Positions 54,063 through 61,816 of a DNA stretch of 64,000 nucleotides are shown here, piece after piece. This DNA comes from Kineothrix sp. IPX-CK (GTDB lineage Bacteria; Bacillota; Clostridia; Lachnospirales; Lachnospiraceae): NCBI RefSeq assembly GCF_039134705.1, contig NZ_CP146256.1:2108001-2172000 (forward strand), in the 5' to 3' direction. The notes below the pieces were generated by a model. The model searched no databases. It was not told where the DNA came from and saw only the letters and a program-made list of their open reading frames with translations. Made by a program: the position numbers and the translations under genes. Positions within the stretch are counted from its first letter, which is position 1. Each line of letters starts with the position of its first letter.

Positions 54063-55367
54063 ATGGAAGGAAGCTATGGTTCCGACGGAATGCTCGATAT
54101 GTATTTATATGAAAGTTTTCAATTGCTGGAACAGATGGAGACGATAGTCCTTCTGGAAAAGAACGAAGAGTTTCTGGATGAAGAGAGCGTTCAGGAAATT
54201 TTCAGGATCATGCATACGATAAAAGGTACTTCCGGCATTATGATGTACGATAATATAGCGGCTGCGGCGCACAAACTGGAGGATGTTTTTTATTACTTAA
54301 GGGAGGCCTATTCGGAGGAGATAGCGGCAAAGGAGCTGACGAAATACATCTTTATGGTATCGGATTTCATCGAAGAAGAGCTGATAAAGATAAAGGAAGT
54401 GAGAAATCCGGATGGAGATCCGGAAGAGATCATAAAATGTATCGATATGTTTTTAGTGAAATGGAAGGCGAAAATACGGAAAGAGGGAGGGGAACTTCCT
54501 CCTGAAAACGTGTATGTGGAACCCAGCCAGTTCTATATAGCTCCCGCCGAAGAACGCTCGGATAAACTGCCTTCTATCATCGATCTGGGGGTGGAGCCAA
54601 GTCCGGGAGATTATGTAATCAAAAACAGCGTACAAAAGGAAGAAACTATCATAGGTGTCAGCGAAGGAAAACTGGATAGGCTGACAAGGCTTGTGGAAAA
54701 CCTGATGGAGGCCGAGAAAAATACGCCGGAGGAATCGGATTGGCAGGAAATGAAAGAAAAGCTCTTGAAAATAACGGATGAGCTGGAGGATACGGTAATC
54801 CAGATGAGAAGGACCTCCCTTGCAGGAACCTTTCGCAGAATGAACAGACTCGTATACGACGTTTCCAGAAAGCTGGACAAGGAGATAGAGCTAAGCGTTT
54901 CGGGTGAGGATCTGGAGGTTGACAGAAAAACGATCGTGTGCATTTCCGACTCGCTGATTCATCTGGTGCGCAATGCTGCTGATCATGGAATTGAAGGACC
55001 GGACGAGCGTTCGCAGGCGGGGAAGACAGAAAAAGGCAGGATTTCTATAGATGCAAAGTTAGATGACGGCATTCTCTCTATTTGTGTGAGGGACGATGGA
55101 AGGGGTATCGATAAGAGGATAATATTCGATAAGGCCGGCCGAAAGGGACTTGTACATAAGGATATTAACGAATATACGGACAAGGAAATCTACCGGTTCC
55201 TTACCTATCCGGGCTTTACCACAAAGGAGAAGGTGACGGAATATTCTGGTAGAGGAGTAGGGCTTGATGCCGTAGTGGGCGGACTTGAGAAAATAGGGGG
55301 AAGATTGGATATCGACAGCGTGCAGGGAGAAGGCACGGAGATGATTATGAGACTTCCGCATGCTTAG
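54063..55367 (+). CDS. CheA-like kinase lacking P2 and P5 domains
   Basis: A 434-residue CheA homologue (canonical CheA about 650-700). The Hpt domain has His51 in RIMHTIKGTSGIM. A short linker (residues about 140-195) replaces P2. Then come the P3 dimerisation helices and the P4 ATPase with HLVRNAADHGIE, RDDGRGI and GRGVGLDAV. The protein ends right after P4 (MIMRLPHA), so the CheW-like P5 needed for docking in receptor arrays is absent. It is last in the signalling operon and should phosphorylate the adjacent REC and/or CheB proteins. The input signal is unknown. Confidence 0.9.
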   Translation: MEGSYGSDGMLDMYLYESFQLLEQMETIVLLEKNEEFLDEESVQEIFRIMHTIKGTSGIMMYDNIAAAAHKLEDVFYYLREAYSEEIAAKELTKYIFMVSDFIEEELIKIKEVRNPDGDPEEIIKCIDMFLVKWKAKIRKEGGELPPENVYVEPSQFYIAPAEERSDKLPSIIDLGVEPSPGDYVIKNSVQKEETIIGVSEGKLDRLTRLVENLMEAEKNTPEESDWQEMKEKLLKITDELEDTVIQMRRTSLAGTFRRMNRLVYDVSRKLDKEIELSVSGEDLEVDRKTIVCISDSLIHLVRNAADHGIEGPDERSQAGKTEKGRISIDAKLDDGILSICVRDDGRGIDKRIIFDKAGRKGLVHKDINEYTDKEIYRFLTYPGFTTKEKVTEYSGRGVGLDAVVGGLEKIGGRLDIDSVQGEGTEMIMRLPHA

Positions 55368-55390
55368 GCATTCTTTTTTCATTTTCTCTC

Positions 55391-55419
55391 TTTCCACTAA
55401 AGAATAGATGTGATACAAT
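55391..55419 (+). promoter_or_regulatory. Promoter for the bactofilin-pyrH operon
   Basis: TTTCCA (55391-55396), a 17-nt spacer, and TACAAT (55414-55419) preceded by TG (55411-55412). It lets the housekeeping genes from pyrH onward be expressed without rpsB-tsf read-through. Confidence 0.65.
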
Positions 55420-55480
55420 ATATTAGAATTGTGTAAAGCAATGACGAAAGAAGTATCCGGAACAGATGGAGGAGAATGGT

Positions 55481-56185
55481 ATGGGTTTTTTTACGGATTT
55501 AAAAGATGATTTATCGCAGGCTGTGAACGAGCTGATGCCGGCGGATGGAAAGGCTCCCGATGAGCCTGTCAAGCCGGAAATTGTGACTACGCAGACTGAA
55601 GCGGAGAATTCGAAAGGGCAGTTTGGCATGACGGATTTAAACGAATCGTCGGATATCCAACCAAAGCCGGATACGGTAAATTATCATACGCCAGAGCCGG
55701 ACACGACAGAGAGAAAAGTGTCGGATGAAGTAGCTATAATAACCGCAGGAATGACGGTAAGAGGTGACATTTCTTCGGAGGGTTCCATGGACTTGGTCGG
55801 AACGGTCATCGGTAACATAGAGGTGCTCGGAAAGCTGAACGTTACGGGGTGTATACAAGGCGATTCCAGGGCTTCAGAAATTTATGCTGAAAATGCCAAG
55901 GTGACAGGGGAGATTAACAGTCAGGGAAGCGTGAAGATAGGAAACAGCTCTGTCGTTATAGGTAATATTTTTGCGACCAGCGCGGTAATCGCTGGAGCAG
56001 TAAAGGGAGACATCGATGTACACGGTCCAGTGCTTTTGGATTCTTCAGCGATTGTCATGGGCAATATCCGTTCGAAGTCGGTGCAGATCAACAACGGAGC
56101 GGTTATCGAGGGTATGTGTTCGCAGTGCTATTCCGATATAATTCCGGCGAACTTCTTCGAAGAATTCAATAAAGGGAAGAAATAA
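55481..56185 (+). CDS. Bactofilin (polymer-forming cytoskeletal protein)
   Basis: A 234-residue bactofilin. An N-terminal extension of about 85 polar residues precedes the beta-helical polymerising domain (AIITAGMTVRGDISSEGSMD...VIGNIFATSAVIAGAVKGD), ending with a short charged tail. ATG 55481 has GGAGGAG 6 nt upstream; an in-frame ATG at 55466 overlaps it. Bactofilins BacE and BacF are needed for flagellar assembly in B. subtilis, so a link to motility or cell shape is reasonable. It ends 1 nt before pyrH and directly follows the CheA-like operon. Confidence 0.88.
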   Translation: MGFFTDLKDDLSQAVNELMPADGKAPDEPVKPEIVTTQTEAENSKGQFGMTDLNESSDIQPKPDTVNYHTPEPDTTERKVSDEVAIITAGMTVRGDISSEGSMDLVGTVIGNIEVLGKLNVTGCIQGDSRASEIYAENAKVTGEINSQGSVKIGNSSVVIGNIFATSAVIAGAVKGDIDVHGPVLLDSSAIVMGNIRSKSVQINNGAVIEGMCSQCYSDIIPANFFEEFNKGKK

Positions 56186-56186
56186 C

Positions 56187-56882
56187 ATGAAAAAAATTTT
56201 ATTAAAGCTCAGCGGTGAAGCTCTTGCCGGCGATAAGAAAACGGGGTTTGATGAAGAAACGGTCAGAAAAGTGGCATTGCAGGTTAAGCAACTTGTAGAG
56301 GACGGTATTCAGGTCGGAATCGTGATCGGAGGAGGTAACTTTTGGAGGGGACGCTCCAGCGAAAATATCGACCGAACAAAGGCGGATCAGATAGGTATGC
56401 TGGCTACAGTGATGAACTGTATATATACCTCCGAAATTTTTCGTTCTGCCGGAATGAATACGGAGATACTTACTCCCTTTGAATGCGGTTCCTTTACGAA
56501 GCTTTTTTCGAAGGACAGGGCCAATAAATATTTTTCACAGGGAAAGGTAGTGTTTTTCGCTGGAGGAACGGGTCATCCTTATTTCTCCACGGATACGGGA
56601 GTGGTTCTTCGTGCGGTAGAGGTGGAGGCCGAGGTCATTCTGCTCGCAAAGGCGGTGGATGGCGTTTATAATGACGATCCGAGGAAGAATCCGGATGCGA
56701 AAAAATACGGGGAAGTGACTATCGACGAGGTAATCGCCAAGAACCTTCAGGTGGTGGATATGACCGCTTCTATTTTAGCGAGAGATAATAAGATGCCTAT
56801 GTGGGTGTTTGGTTTGAATGAGGAAAACAGTATTGTAAATACTGTGAAGGGAAATTTTAACGGAACAAAGGTAACGGTATAG
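56187..56882 (+). CDS. pyrH: UMP kinase
   Basis: PyrH phosphorylates UMP to UDP in pyrimidine nucleotide synthesis. The 231-residue amino-acid-kinase-fold protein begins MKKILLKLSGEALAGD and has GIVIGGGNFWRG, the AGGTGHPYFSTDT nucleotide-binding loop and VYNDDPRKNPDAK. The start is 1 nt after the bactofilin stop, so translation is probably coupled. Normally it follows tsf directly. Confidence 0.97.
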   Translation: MKKILLKLSGEALAGDKKTGFDEETVRKVALQVKQLVEDGIQVGIVIGGGNFWRGRSSENIDRTKADQIGMLATVMNCIYTSEIFRSAGMNTEILTPFECGSFTKLFSKDRANKYFSQGKVVFFAGGTGHPYFSTDTGVVLRAVEVEAEVILLAKAVDGVYNDDPRKNPDAKKYGEVTIDEVIAKNLQVVDMTASILARDNKMPMWVFGLNEENSIVNTVKGNFNGTKVTV

Positions 56883-56944
56883 ATAGAGGTTATAGAAATA
56901 ATAGAGATAGCAGAAAAAGCAGAATCATTTACGGAGGTTGACAT

Positions 56945-57496
56945 ATGAACGAGAAATTACAAATTTATGATGCGAAAATGAAAAAAGCATTCGAATTTTT
57001 AGAAGCGGACTATGCTTCCATTCGCGCAGGACGTGCAAATCCCCATGTGTTGGATAAGATCAGGGTAGACTATTACGGAACACCTACTCCGATTCAACAG
57101 GTGGGTAACGTTACGGTGCCTGAACCGAGAATTATTCAGATCGCTCCATGGGAAAAATCCCTTATTAAAAATATCGAAAAGGCGATTATGGCTTCTGATG
57201 TAGGAATTACGCCTAGTAATGACGGCATAAGCATTCGTCTCGTTTTCCCCGAGCTTACGGAGGAACGCAGAAAAGAGCTGGTAAAGGATGTTAAGAAAAA
57301 GGGTGAGGACGGCAAGGTCGCAATCCGCAATATAAGAAGAGACGGGAACGAAGCCTTCAAGAAGTTAGGAAAGGGCGATGTTTCAGAGGATGAGATAAAG
57401 CAGCTTGAGGATGAACTGCAGAAGATGACGGATAAGTTCATTAAGGATATCGATAAGCTGATCGATGAAAAGTCCAAGGAAATCCTTAAAGTATAA
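56945..57496 (+). CDS. frr: Ribosome recycling factor
   Basis: RRF splits post-termination ribosomes with EF-G. The 183-residue protein has the standard sequence: IRAGRANPHVLDKIRVDYYG near residue 27, TVPEPRIIQIAPWE, and the C-terminal helix of domain I. ACGGAGG precedes ATG 56945. Same gene order as in other Firmicutes (pyrH-frr-uppS). Confidence 0.98.
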   Translation: MNEKLQIYDAKMKKAFEFLEADYASIRAGRANPHVLDKIRVDYYGTPTPIQQVGNVTVPEPRIIQIAPWEKSLIKNIEKAIMASDVGITPSNDGISIRLVFPELTEERRKELVKDVKKKGEDGKVAIRNIRRDGNEAFKKLGKGDVSEDEIKQLEDELQKMTDKFIKDIDKLIDEKSKEILKV

Positions 57497-57509
57497 TAAT
57501 ATAAAATGA

Positions 57510-57546
57510 AGAGGGACAGTCGATAGAAATCGCATTGTCCCTTTTG
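57510..57546 (+). terminator. Terminator or attenuator between frr and uppS
   Basis: AGGGACA (57512-57518) pairs with TGTCCCT (57536-57542) with an inner CGAT/ATCG pairing, followed by TTTTG. It may reduce transcription into the isoprenoid and lipid genes. Confidence 0.65.
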
Positions 57547-57596
57547 TAGGTATCACGAGAGAAGCATTCGTTCGTGAGAAGAAATAGGAGCAGGAA

Positions 57597-58331
57597 ATGC
57601 AGGAGAACAAGAATCAGACGGATTTGAAAATTCCAAAACATGTAGCGATTATTCTGGATGGAAACGGACGCTGGGCGAAGAGCAAGGGAATGCCCAGAAA
57701 TTATGGACATGTTCAGGGCGCGAAGGCGGTGGAGATCATTTGTGAGGAAGCATATAAGATGGGAATACAATATCTTACCGTTTATGCCTTTTCCACGGAG
57801 AACTGGAACCGGCCTAAGGATGAGGTAGATGCCTTGATGAAGCTTCTGCGCAATTATTTGAAGACCTGCTTAAAGACTGCGGAGAAAAATAGAATGTGCG
57901 TCAGGATTCTGGGCGATAAGTCGAGGCTGGACGAAGATATCCGAAAGAGGATCGACGAGTTGGAGTCTGCAACGAAGGATAATGACGGCTTGCATTTTCA
58001 GATAGCGCTGAATTACGGCGGCAGGGATGAGATCCTGCGGGCGGTAAGGGAAATCGCACGCGGAGTGCAAAGCGGAGCACTTAAGGTGCAGGATATTGAG
58101 GAAGAAACATTAAGTGCAGCGCTGGATACGAAAGAGCTTCCTGAGCCGGATCTATTGATCCGAACCTGCAACGAGCAGAGGATTTCCAATTTCCTGCTAT
58201 GGCAGCTGGCTTATACGGAGCTTTACTTTACGCCTGTTCCCTGGCCGGATTTTACAAAAGAAGAATTGGTAAAAGCCGTCGAAGCATATACTATGAGAGA
58301 CAGACGATATGGCTTGCTTAAGGAGGAATGA
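57597..58331 (+). CDS. uppS: Undecaprenyl diphosphate synthase
   Basis: UppS elongates farnesyl diphosphate to the C55 carrier lipid used in wall synthesis. The 244-residue protein has the catalytic Asp in AIILDGNGRWAKSKGMP, YAFSTENW, and the C-terminal PDLLIRTCNEQRISNFLLWQ. ATG 57597 has AGGAGCAGG upstream. Its stop is 3 nt from cdsA. Confidence 0.97.
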   Translation: MQENKNQTDLKIPKHVAIILDGNGRWAKSKGMPRNYGHVQGAKAVEIICEEAYKMGIQYLTVYAFSTENWNRPKDEVDALMKLLRNYLKTCLKTAEKNRMCVRILGDKSRLDEDIRKRIDELESATKDNDGLHFQIALNYGGRDEILRAVREIARGVQSGALKVQDIEEETLSAALDTKELPEPDLLIRTCNEQRISNFLLWQLAYTELYFTPVPWPDFTKEELVKAVEAYTMRDRRYGLLKEE

Positions 58332-58334
58332 TGT

Positions 58335-59162
58335 ATGTTTATGACACGTTTGTTCAGCAGTGCAGTGCTCGTTATTATTGCGCTCATTACTCTTTTGCAG
58401 GGAGGTTATCTGCTAGCAGCCATTCTTTTATTCATATCTCTTGTGGCCTATTATGAATTATGCAGAGCTTGTAAGATATGTGAGGAGGGGCAGAAGATCA
58501 AGGCTCCTCTTGTGATAGGATACGCCGGAATCATATGCTATTACGGGACGGTAGTATTTGCAAAAGAGGCGGTATTCCAGCTCCTTTGTATTTTATTCGT
58601 TCTTGTGGCATATATGTTTGTATACGTATTTTCCTTTCCGAAGTATCAGGCAGGGGAAATTATGTCCGCGTTTTTTAGTTTCGTATACGCGCCGGTAATG
58701 TTCTCCTTTATTTATTTGACGAGGGAACTTCCTAATGGCGTATATATCGTATGGATGATTTTTGTAGGCTCGTGGATCTGTGACACTTGCGCTTATGTAA
58801 GCGGAATGCTTTTTGGAAAGCATAAACTGGCACCGAAACTAAGCCCGAAGAAATCGATAGAGGGTTCTGTGGGAGGAATACTTGGCTCCGGGTTGGTGGG
58901 AGGCTTGTACGGATATTTCGTTGTGGAAAAAGTAGTGGAAGGGCAAGAAATCACTTGGATATTCGTGATTATCAGCATGATGGGGGCGGTAATATCCCAA
59001 ATAGGAGATTTGGCGGCTTCCGCAATCAAGAGAAATCATGAGATCAAGGACTATGGACGCCTGATTCCGGGACATGGAGGAATCATGGACCGCTTCGACA
59101 GTGTTATCTTTACCGCACCGATGATATATGCTTTGGCGGTGCTCTTGATAAAGCAGATATAG
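58335..59162 (+). CDS. cdsA: Phosphatidate cytidylyltransferase
   Basis: CdsA makes CDP-diacylglycerol for phospholipids. The 275-residue membrane protein has about eight helices and the CDS signature KRNHEIKDYGRLIPGHGGI followed by MDRFDS near the C-terminus. AGGAGG lies 8 nt upstream of ATG 58335 within the end of uppS. Confidence 0.96.
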   Translation: MFMTRLFSSAVLVIIALITLLQGGYLLAAILLFISLVAYYELCRACKICEEGQKIKAPLVIGYAGIICYYGTVVFAKEAVFQLLCILFVLVAYMFVYVFSFPKYQAGEIMSAFFSFVYAPVMFSFIYLTRELPNGVYIVWMIFVGSWICDTCAYVSGMLFGKHKLAPKLSPKKSIEGSVGGILGSGLVGGLYGYFVVEKVVEGQEITWIFVIISMMGAVISQIGDLAASAIKRNHEIKDYGRLIPGHGGIMDRFDSVIFTAPMIYALAVLLIKQI

Positions 59163-59227
59163 AAGGCAAGAGAACATAAATTTTTCACATGTATTTGGTA
59201 CGATAAAGAAGAGGCATGGTTAACGAT

Positions 59228-60373
59228 ATGAAGAAGATAGCAATTTTAGGGTCCACGGGTTCCATCGGAACGCAGACCTTGGAAATTATAAGAAGCAATG
59301 ATGATTTACAGGTAGTGGCTTTGGCCGCCGGCAGTAACGTGGAATTGATGGAAAAGCAGATTCGGGAATTTTCTCCGTCCATAGCTGCGATGTGGAGCGA
59401 GACAGCCTGTGAGGAATTGAAGATAAGAGTAGCGGATACTCCGGTAAAAGTGCTTAGCGGCATGGAGGGACTTCTCCAGATAGCTGTCATGGAGGAAGCG
59501 GATGTATTGGTTACAGCGATTGTGGGAATGATTGGTATTAAGCCCACCATAGCTGCGATAGAAAATGGAAAGACTATCGCACTGGCTAACAAGGAGACGC
59601 TGGTAACGGCAGGGCACATTATTATGCCGTTAGCCGCCAAACATCATGTGGATATCCTACCGGTAGACAGCGAGCACAGCGCGATTTTCCAATCCATGAA
59701 CGGCGAAAACAAAAGACGCATGAGCAAAATATTTTTAACGGCCTCCGGCGGCCCGTTTCGAGGAAAGACGAAGGAGCAGCTAAGGGATATGAGAGTGGAG
59801 GATGCCTTGAAGCATCCCAACTGGGCGATGGGACGAAAAATTACCATAGATTCTGCAACTATGGTAAACAAGGGCTTGGAAGTGATAGAAGCCAAGTGGC
59901 TCTTCGGCGCTGAGCTTTCTCAGATCGAGGTGGTAGTTCATCCTCAGAGCATCATTCACTCGATGGTGGAATATGCCGACGGTGCAGTAATTGCTCAGCT
60001 GGGCACACCGGATATGAAGCTTCCAATTGCTTATGCGCTTTTTTATCCGGATAGACGTCCTATGGATGGAAAAAGAGTAAACTTTTTCGACTTAAAGCAA
60101 CTTACCTTCGAGAAGCCGGATTTGGAAACCTTCCAAGGGCTGAAGCTGGCATTCGACGCGGCGAATCGCGGCGGCAGCATGCCTACTGTATACAATGCGG
60201 CGAATGAAAAAGCCGTCAGCTTGTTTCTGGATCGGAAAATAGGGTTCATGCATATCCCTGAGCTGATAGCAGCCTCTATGGAAAGGCATAAGCCCATCGA
60301 GAACCCCAAGGTGGAAGAGATACTTCGAGCAGAAGCAGAAACTTATGAATATATAAAGCAGGTGGTAAATTGA
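59228..60373 (+). CDS. dxr: 1-deoxy-D-xylulose 5-phosphate reductoisomerase
   Basis: Dxr catalyses the committed step of the MEP isoprenoid pathway. The 381-residue protein has the NADPH-binding KKIAILGSTGSIGTQTLEI, ALANKETLV, the metal-binding PVDSEHSAIFQ, and TASGGPFRGK. ATG 59228 gives the usual N-terminus; ATG 59216 is in frame and closer to GAGG, so four extra residues are possible. Start uncertainty does not affect identity. Confidence 0.96.
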   Translation: MKKIAILGSTGSIGTQTLEIIRSNDDLQVVALAAGSNVELMEKQIREFSPSIAAMWSETACEELKIRVADTPVKVLSGMEGLLQIAVMEEADVLVTAIVGMIGIKPTIAAIENGKTIALANKETLVTAGHIIMPLAAKHHVDILPVDSEHSAIFQSMNGENKRRMSKIFLTASGGPFRGKTKEQLRDMRVEDALKHPNWAMGRKITIDSATMVNKGLEVIEAKWLFGAELSQIEVVVHPQSIIHSMVEYADGAVIAQLGTPDMKLPIAYALFYPDRRPMDGKRVNFFDLKQLTFEKPDLETFQGLKLAFDAANRGGSMPTVYNAANEKAVSLFLDRKIGFMHIPELIAASMERHKPIENPKVEEILRAEAETYEYIKQVVN

Positions 60374-61425
60374 CAATAACGATAATTTTATTTCTAATCA
60401 TTTTTGGTATCATCGTAATATCCCATGAGCTGGGTCACTTTTTACTGGCGAAAAAGAACGGAATCAGGGTGGTGGAATTCGCAATTGGTATGGGGCCGAC
60501 GCTGTTTCACTTTAAAAGGGGAGAGACGGTTTATAGTCTTAAGATTTTCCCGATCGGAGGAGCGTGTATATTCGACGGTGAAGATGGAGTTAAGTCAGAG
60601 AACGGAGAAAAGGATGAAGGCTCTTTCTTGTCGGCAAGCGTTTGGGCCAGAATTTCTTCGGTTGCCGCAGGGCCGCTGTTCAATTTTCTTTTGGCTTTTC
60701 TTTTAGCGCTCATCATTGTGGCGTTCACCGGTTCGGACAGACCGGTGATCCAAGAGATAACTCCAGGCGGAGCGGCACAGACGGCGGGAATGGAAGCCGG
60801 AGATTTAATCACAAAGATAAACGGAGAAAAAATTCATTTATACAGGCAGGTAAATCTCATTTCTGCGCTGAACCATGGGGAGGATTTAAACATCGATTTT
60901 GTGCGTGACGGAGAGAAATACAGCGTTACCCTTACTCCCATTTACGACAGTTCGGCAGGCCGCTATTACATCGGCTTAACGGGAGCGGGAGAATATTTCA
61001 AATGCAATGCCCTTCAAGTGTTCCAATACAGCTATTATGAGTTGGAATATTGGGTAAGGGCTACATTCAAGAGCTTGGGAATGCTGTTTACGGGTCAGGT
61101 AACGAAGGACGATATGGCAGGTCCTGTGGGAATAGCGCAGATAGTAGGAGAGACCTATGAAGAGGTAAAGCCTTATGGAATTAGTTCTGTCGTATTCTCC
61201 ATGATGAACATTGCGATTCTTCTTTCCGTTAACTTAGGTATATTGAACCTTCTTCCTTTCCCGGCTCTGGATGGTGGAAGGCTGGTATTTCTTTTGATAG
61301 AAGCAATTAGAGGGAAGCCGGTTCCGCCGGAAAAAGAAGGAATAGTACATTTGGCGGGAATGGCCGCGCTTATGATACTTATGGTATTTGTGCTGTTTAA
61401 TGATATTTCGCGGTTGTTTTCGTAG
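60370..61425 (+). CDS. rseP: RseP/RasP site-2 membrane metalloprotease
   Basis: A zinc protease that cleaves transmembrane segments such as anti-sigma factors and signal peptide remnants. The 351-residue protein has HEXXH as VISHELGHFLLAKK near residue 20, one PDZ domain (residues about 125-195; VIQEITPGGAAQTAGMEAGD), and the second metal site NLLPFPALDGGRLV. Start is TTG 60370, overlapping the dxr stop by 4 nt. Last gene of the conserved block. Confidence 0.95.
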   Translation: MTITIILFLIIFGIIVISHELGHFLLAKKNGIRVVEFAIGMGPTLFHFKRGETVYSLKIFPIGGACIFDGEDGVKSENGEKDEGSFLSASVWARISSVAAGPLFNFLLAFLLALIIVAFTGSDRPVIQEITPGGAAQTAGMEAGDLITKINGEKIHLYRQVNLISALNHGEDLNIDFVRDGEKYSVTLTPIYDSSAGRYYIGLTGAGEYFKCNALQVFQYSYYELEYWVRATFKSLGMLFTGQVTKDDMAGPVGIAQIVGETYEEVKPYGISSVVFSMMNIAILLSVNLGILNLLPFPALDGGRLVFLLIEAIRGKPVPPEKEGIVHLAGMAALMILMVFVLFNDISRLFS

Positions 61426-61452
61426 CAGTTGAGGTGTGGAGATAACCGAGCC

Positions 61453-61484
61453 GGCCGCAAAGTACTTTCATGTACTATGCGGCC
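61453..61484. other. Strong hairpin after rseP without a T run
   Basis: GGCCGCAAAGTAC (61453-61465) and GTACTATGCGGCC (61472-61484) pair with one A-A mismatch. The following TTAATG lacks a U tract, so classic intrinsic termination is doubtful; it may protect the mRNA end or mark a processing point. Confidence 0.6.
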
Positions 61485-61520
61485 TTAATGCTGCATCAAA
61501 AAATTTGTGCATATTGCATA

Positions 61521-61549
61521 CTTGTTTCTTTGTTTAAAGCTCTATATAA
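61521..61549 (+). promoter_or_regulatory. Promoter for the PP2C-kinase operon
   Basis: TTGTTT (61521-61526), a 17-nt spacer, and a perfect TATAAT (61544-61549). Transcription would start near 61556. Confidence 0.65.
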
Positions 61550-61555
61550 TAAACC

Positions 61556-61816
61556 ATATCGAAGGTTGTGTTCGACCTTCAGAAATCAAAGTAAATTATC
61601 TGATGTGAGAGTCTGAGTCAAAGCCTCTTGCAATCCTACAATTTCTGTAGATTTTTATCCTAAAAAAGCAGGAAACTTCACTTGTCATTTCATAACCCGG
61701 CAGGGCACATGGATGCATTTTGCTGTCAACTTATCTGTATTTGCAGATGTACGCTCACCGCATTCCCTATTGTCATGTGCATTTGCGAAACCCGTAACTT
61801 TTGGAAAGGAGAAAAA
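61556..61816 (+). promoter_or_regulatory. Long (about 260 nt) 5' leader of the PP2C gene
   Basis: No gene seen. GAAGGT/ACCTTC (61561-61580) forms a hairpin at the 5' end. CTACA/TGTAG (61636-61650) followed by ATTTTTA looks like a weak terminator. AAAGGAG at about 61806 is the ribosome-binding site. An attenuation-type leader is possible. Confidence 0.4.

Noticed and set aside
16956..55480. The tsf-pyrH block as a prophage or integrative element
   Set aside because: No integrase, transposase, relaxase, phage structural genes or tRNA att site; genes fall into separate metabolic and signalling modules.
61453..61484. rseP-downstream hairpin as an intrinsic terminator
   Set aside because: The stem is strong but no T tract follows, so I list it only as a hairpin.
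61682..61816. N-terminal extension of the PP2C protein from TTG 61682
   Set aside because: Cys-rich residues unlike PP2C, no ribosome-binding site, whereas ATG 61817 has AAAGGAG at good spacing.
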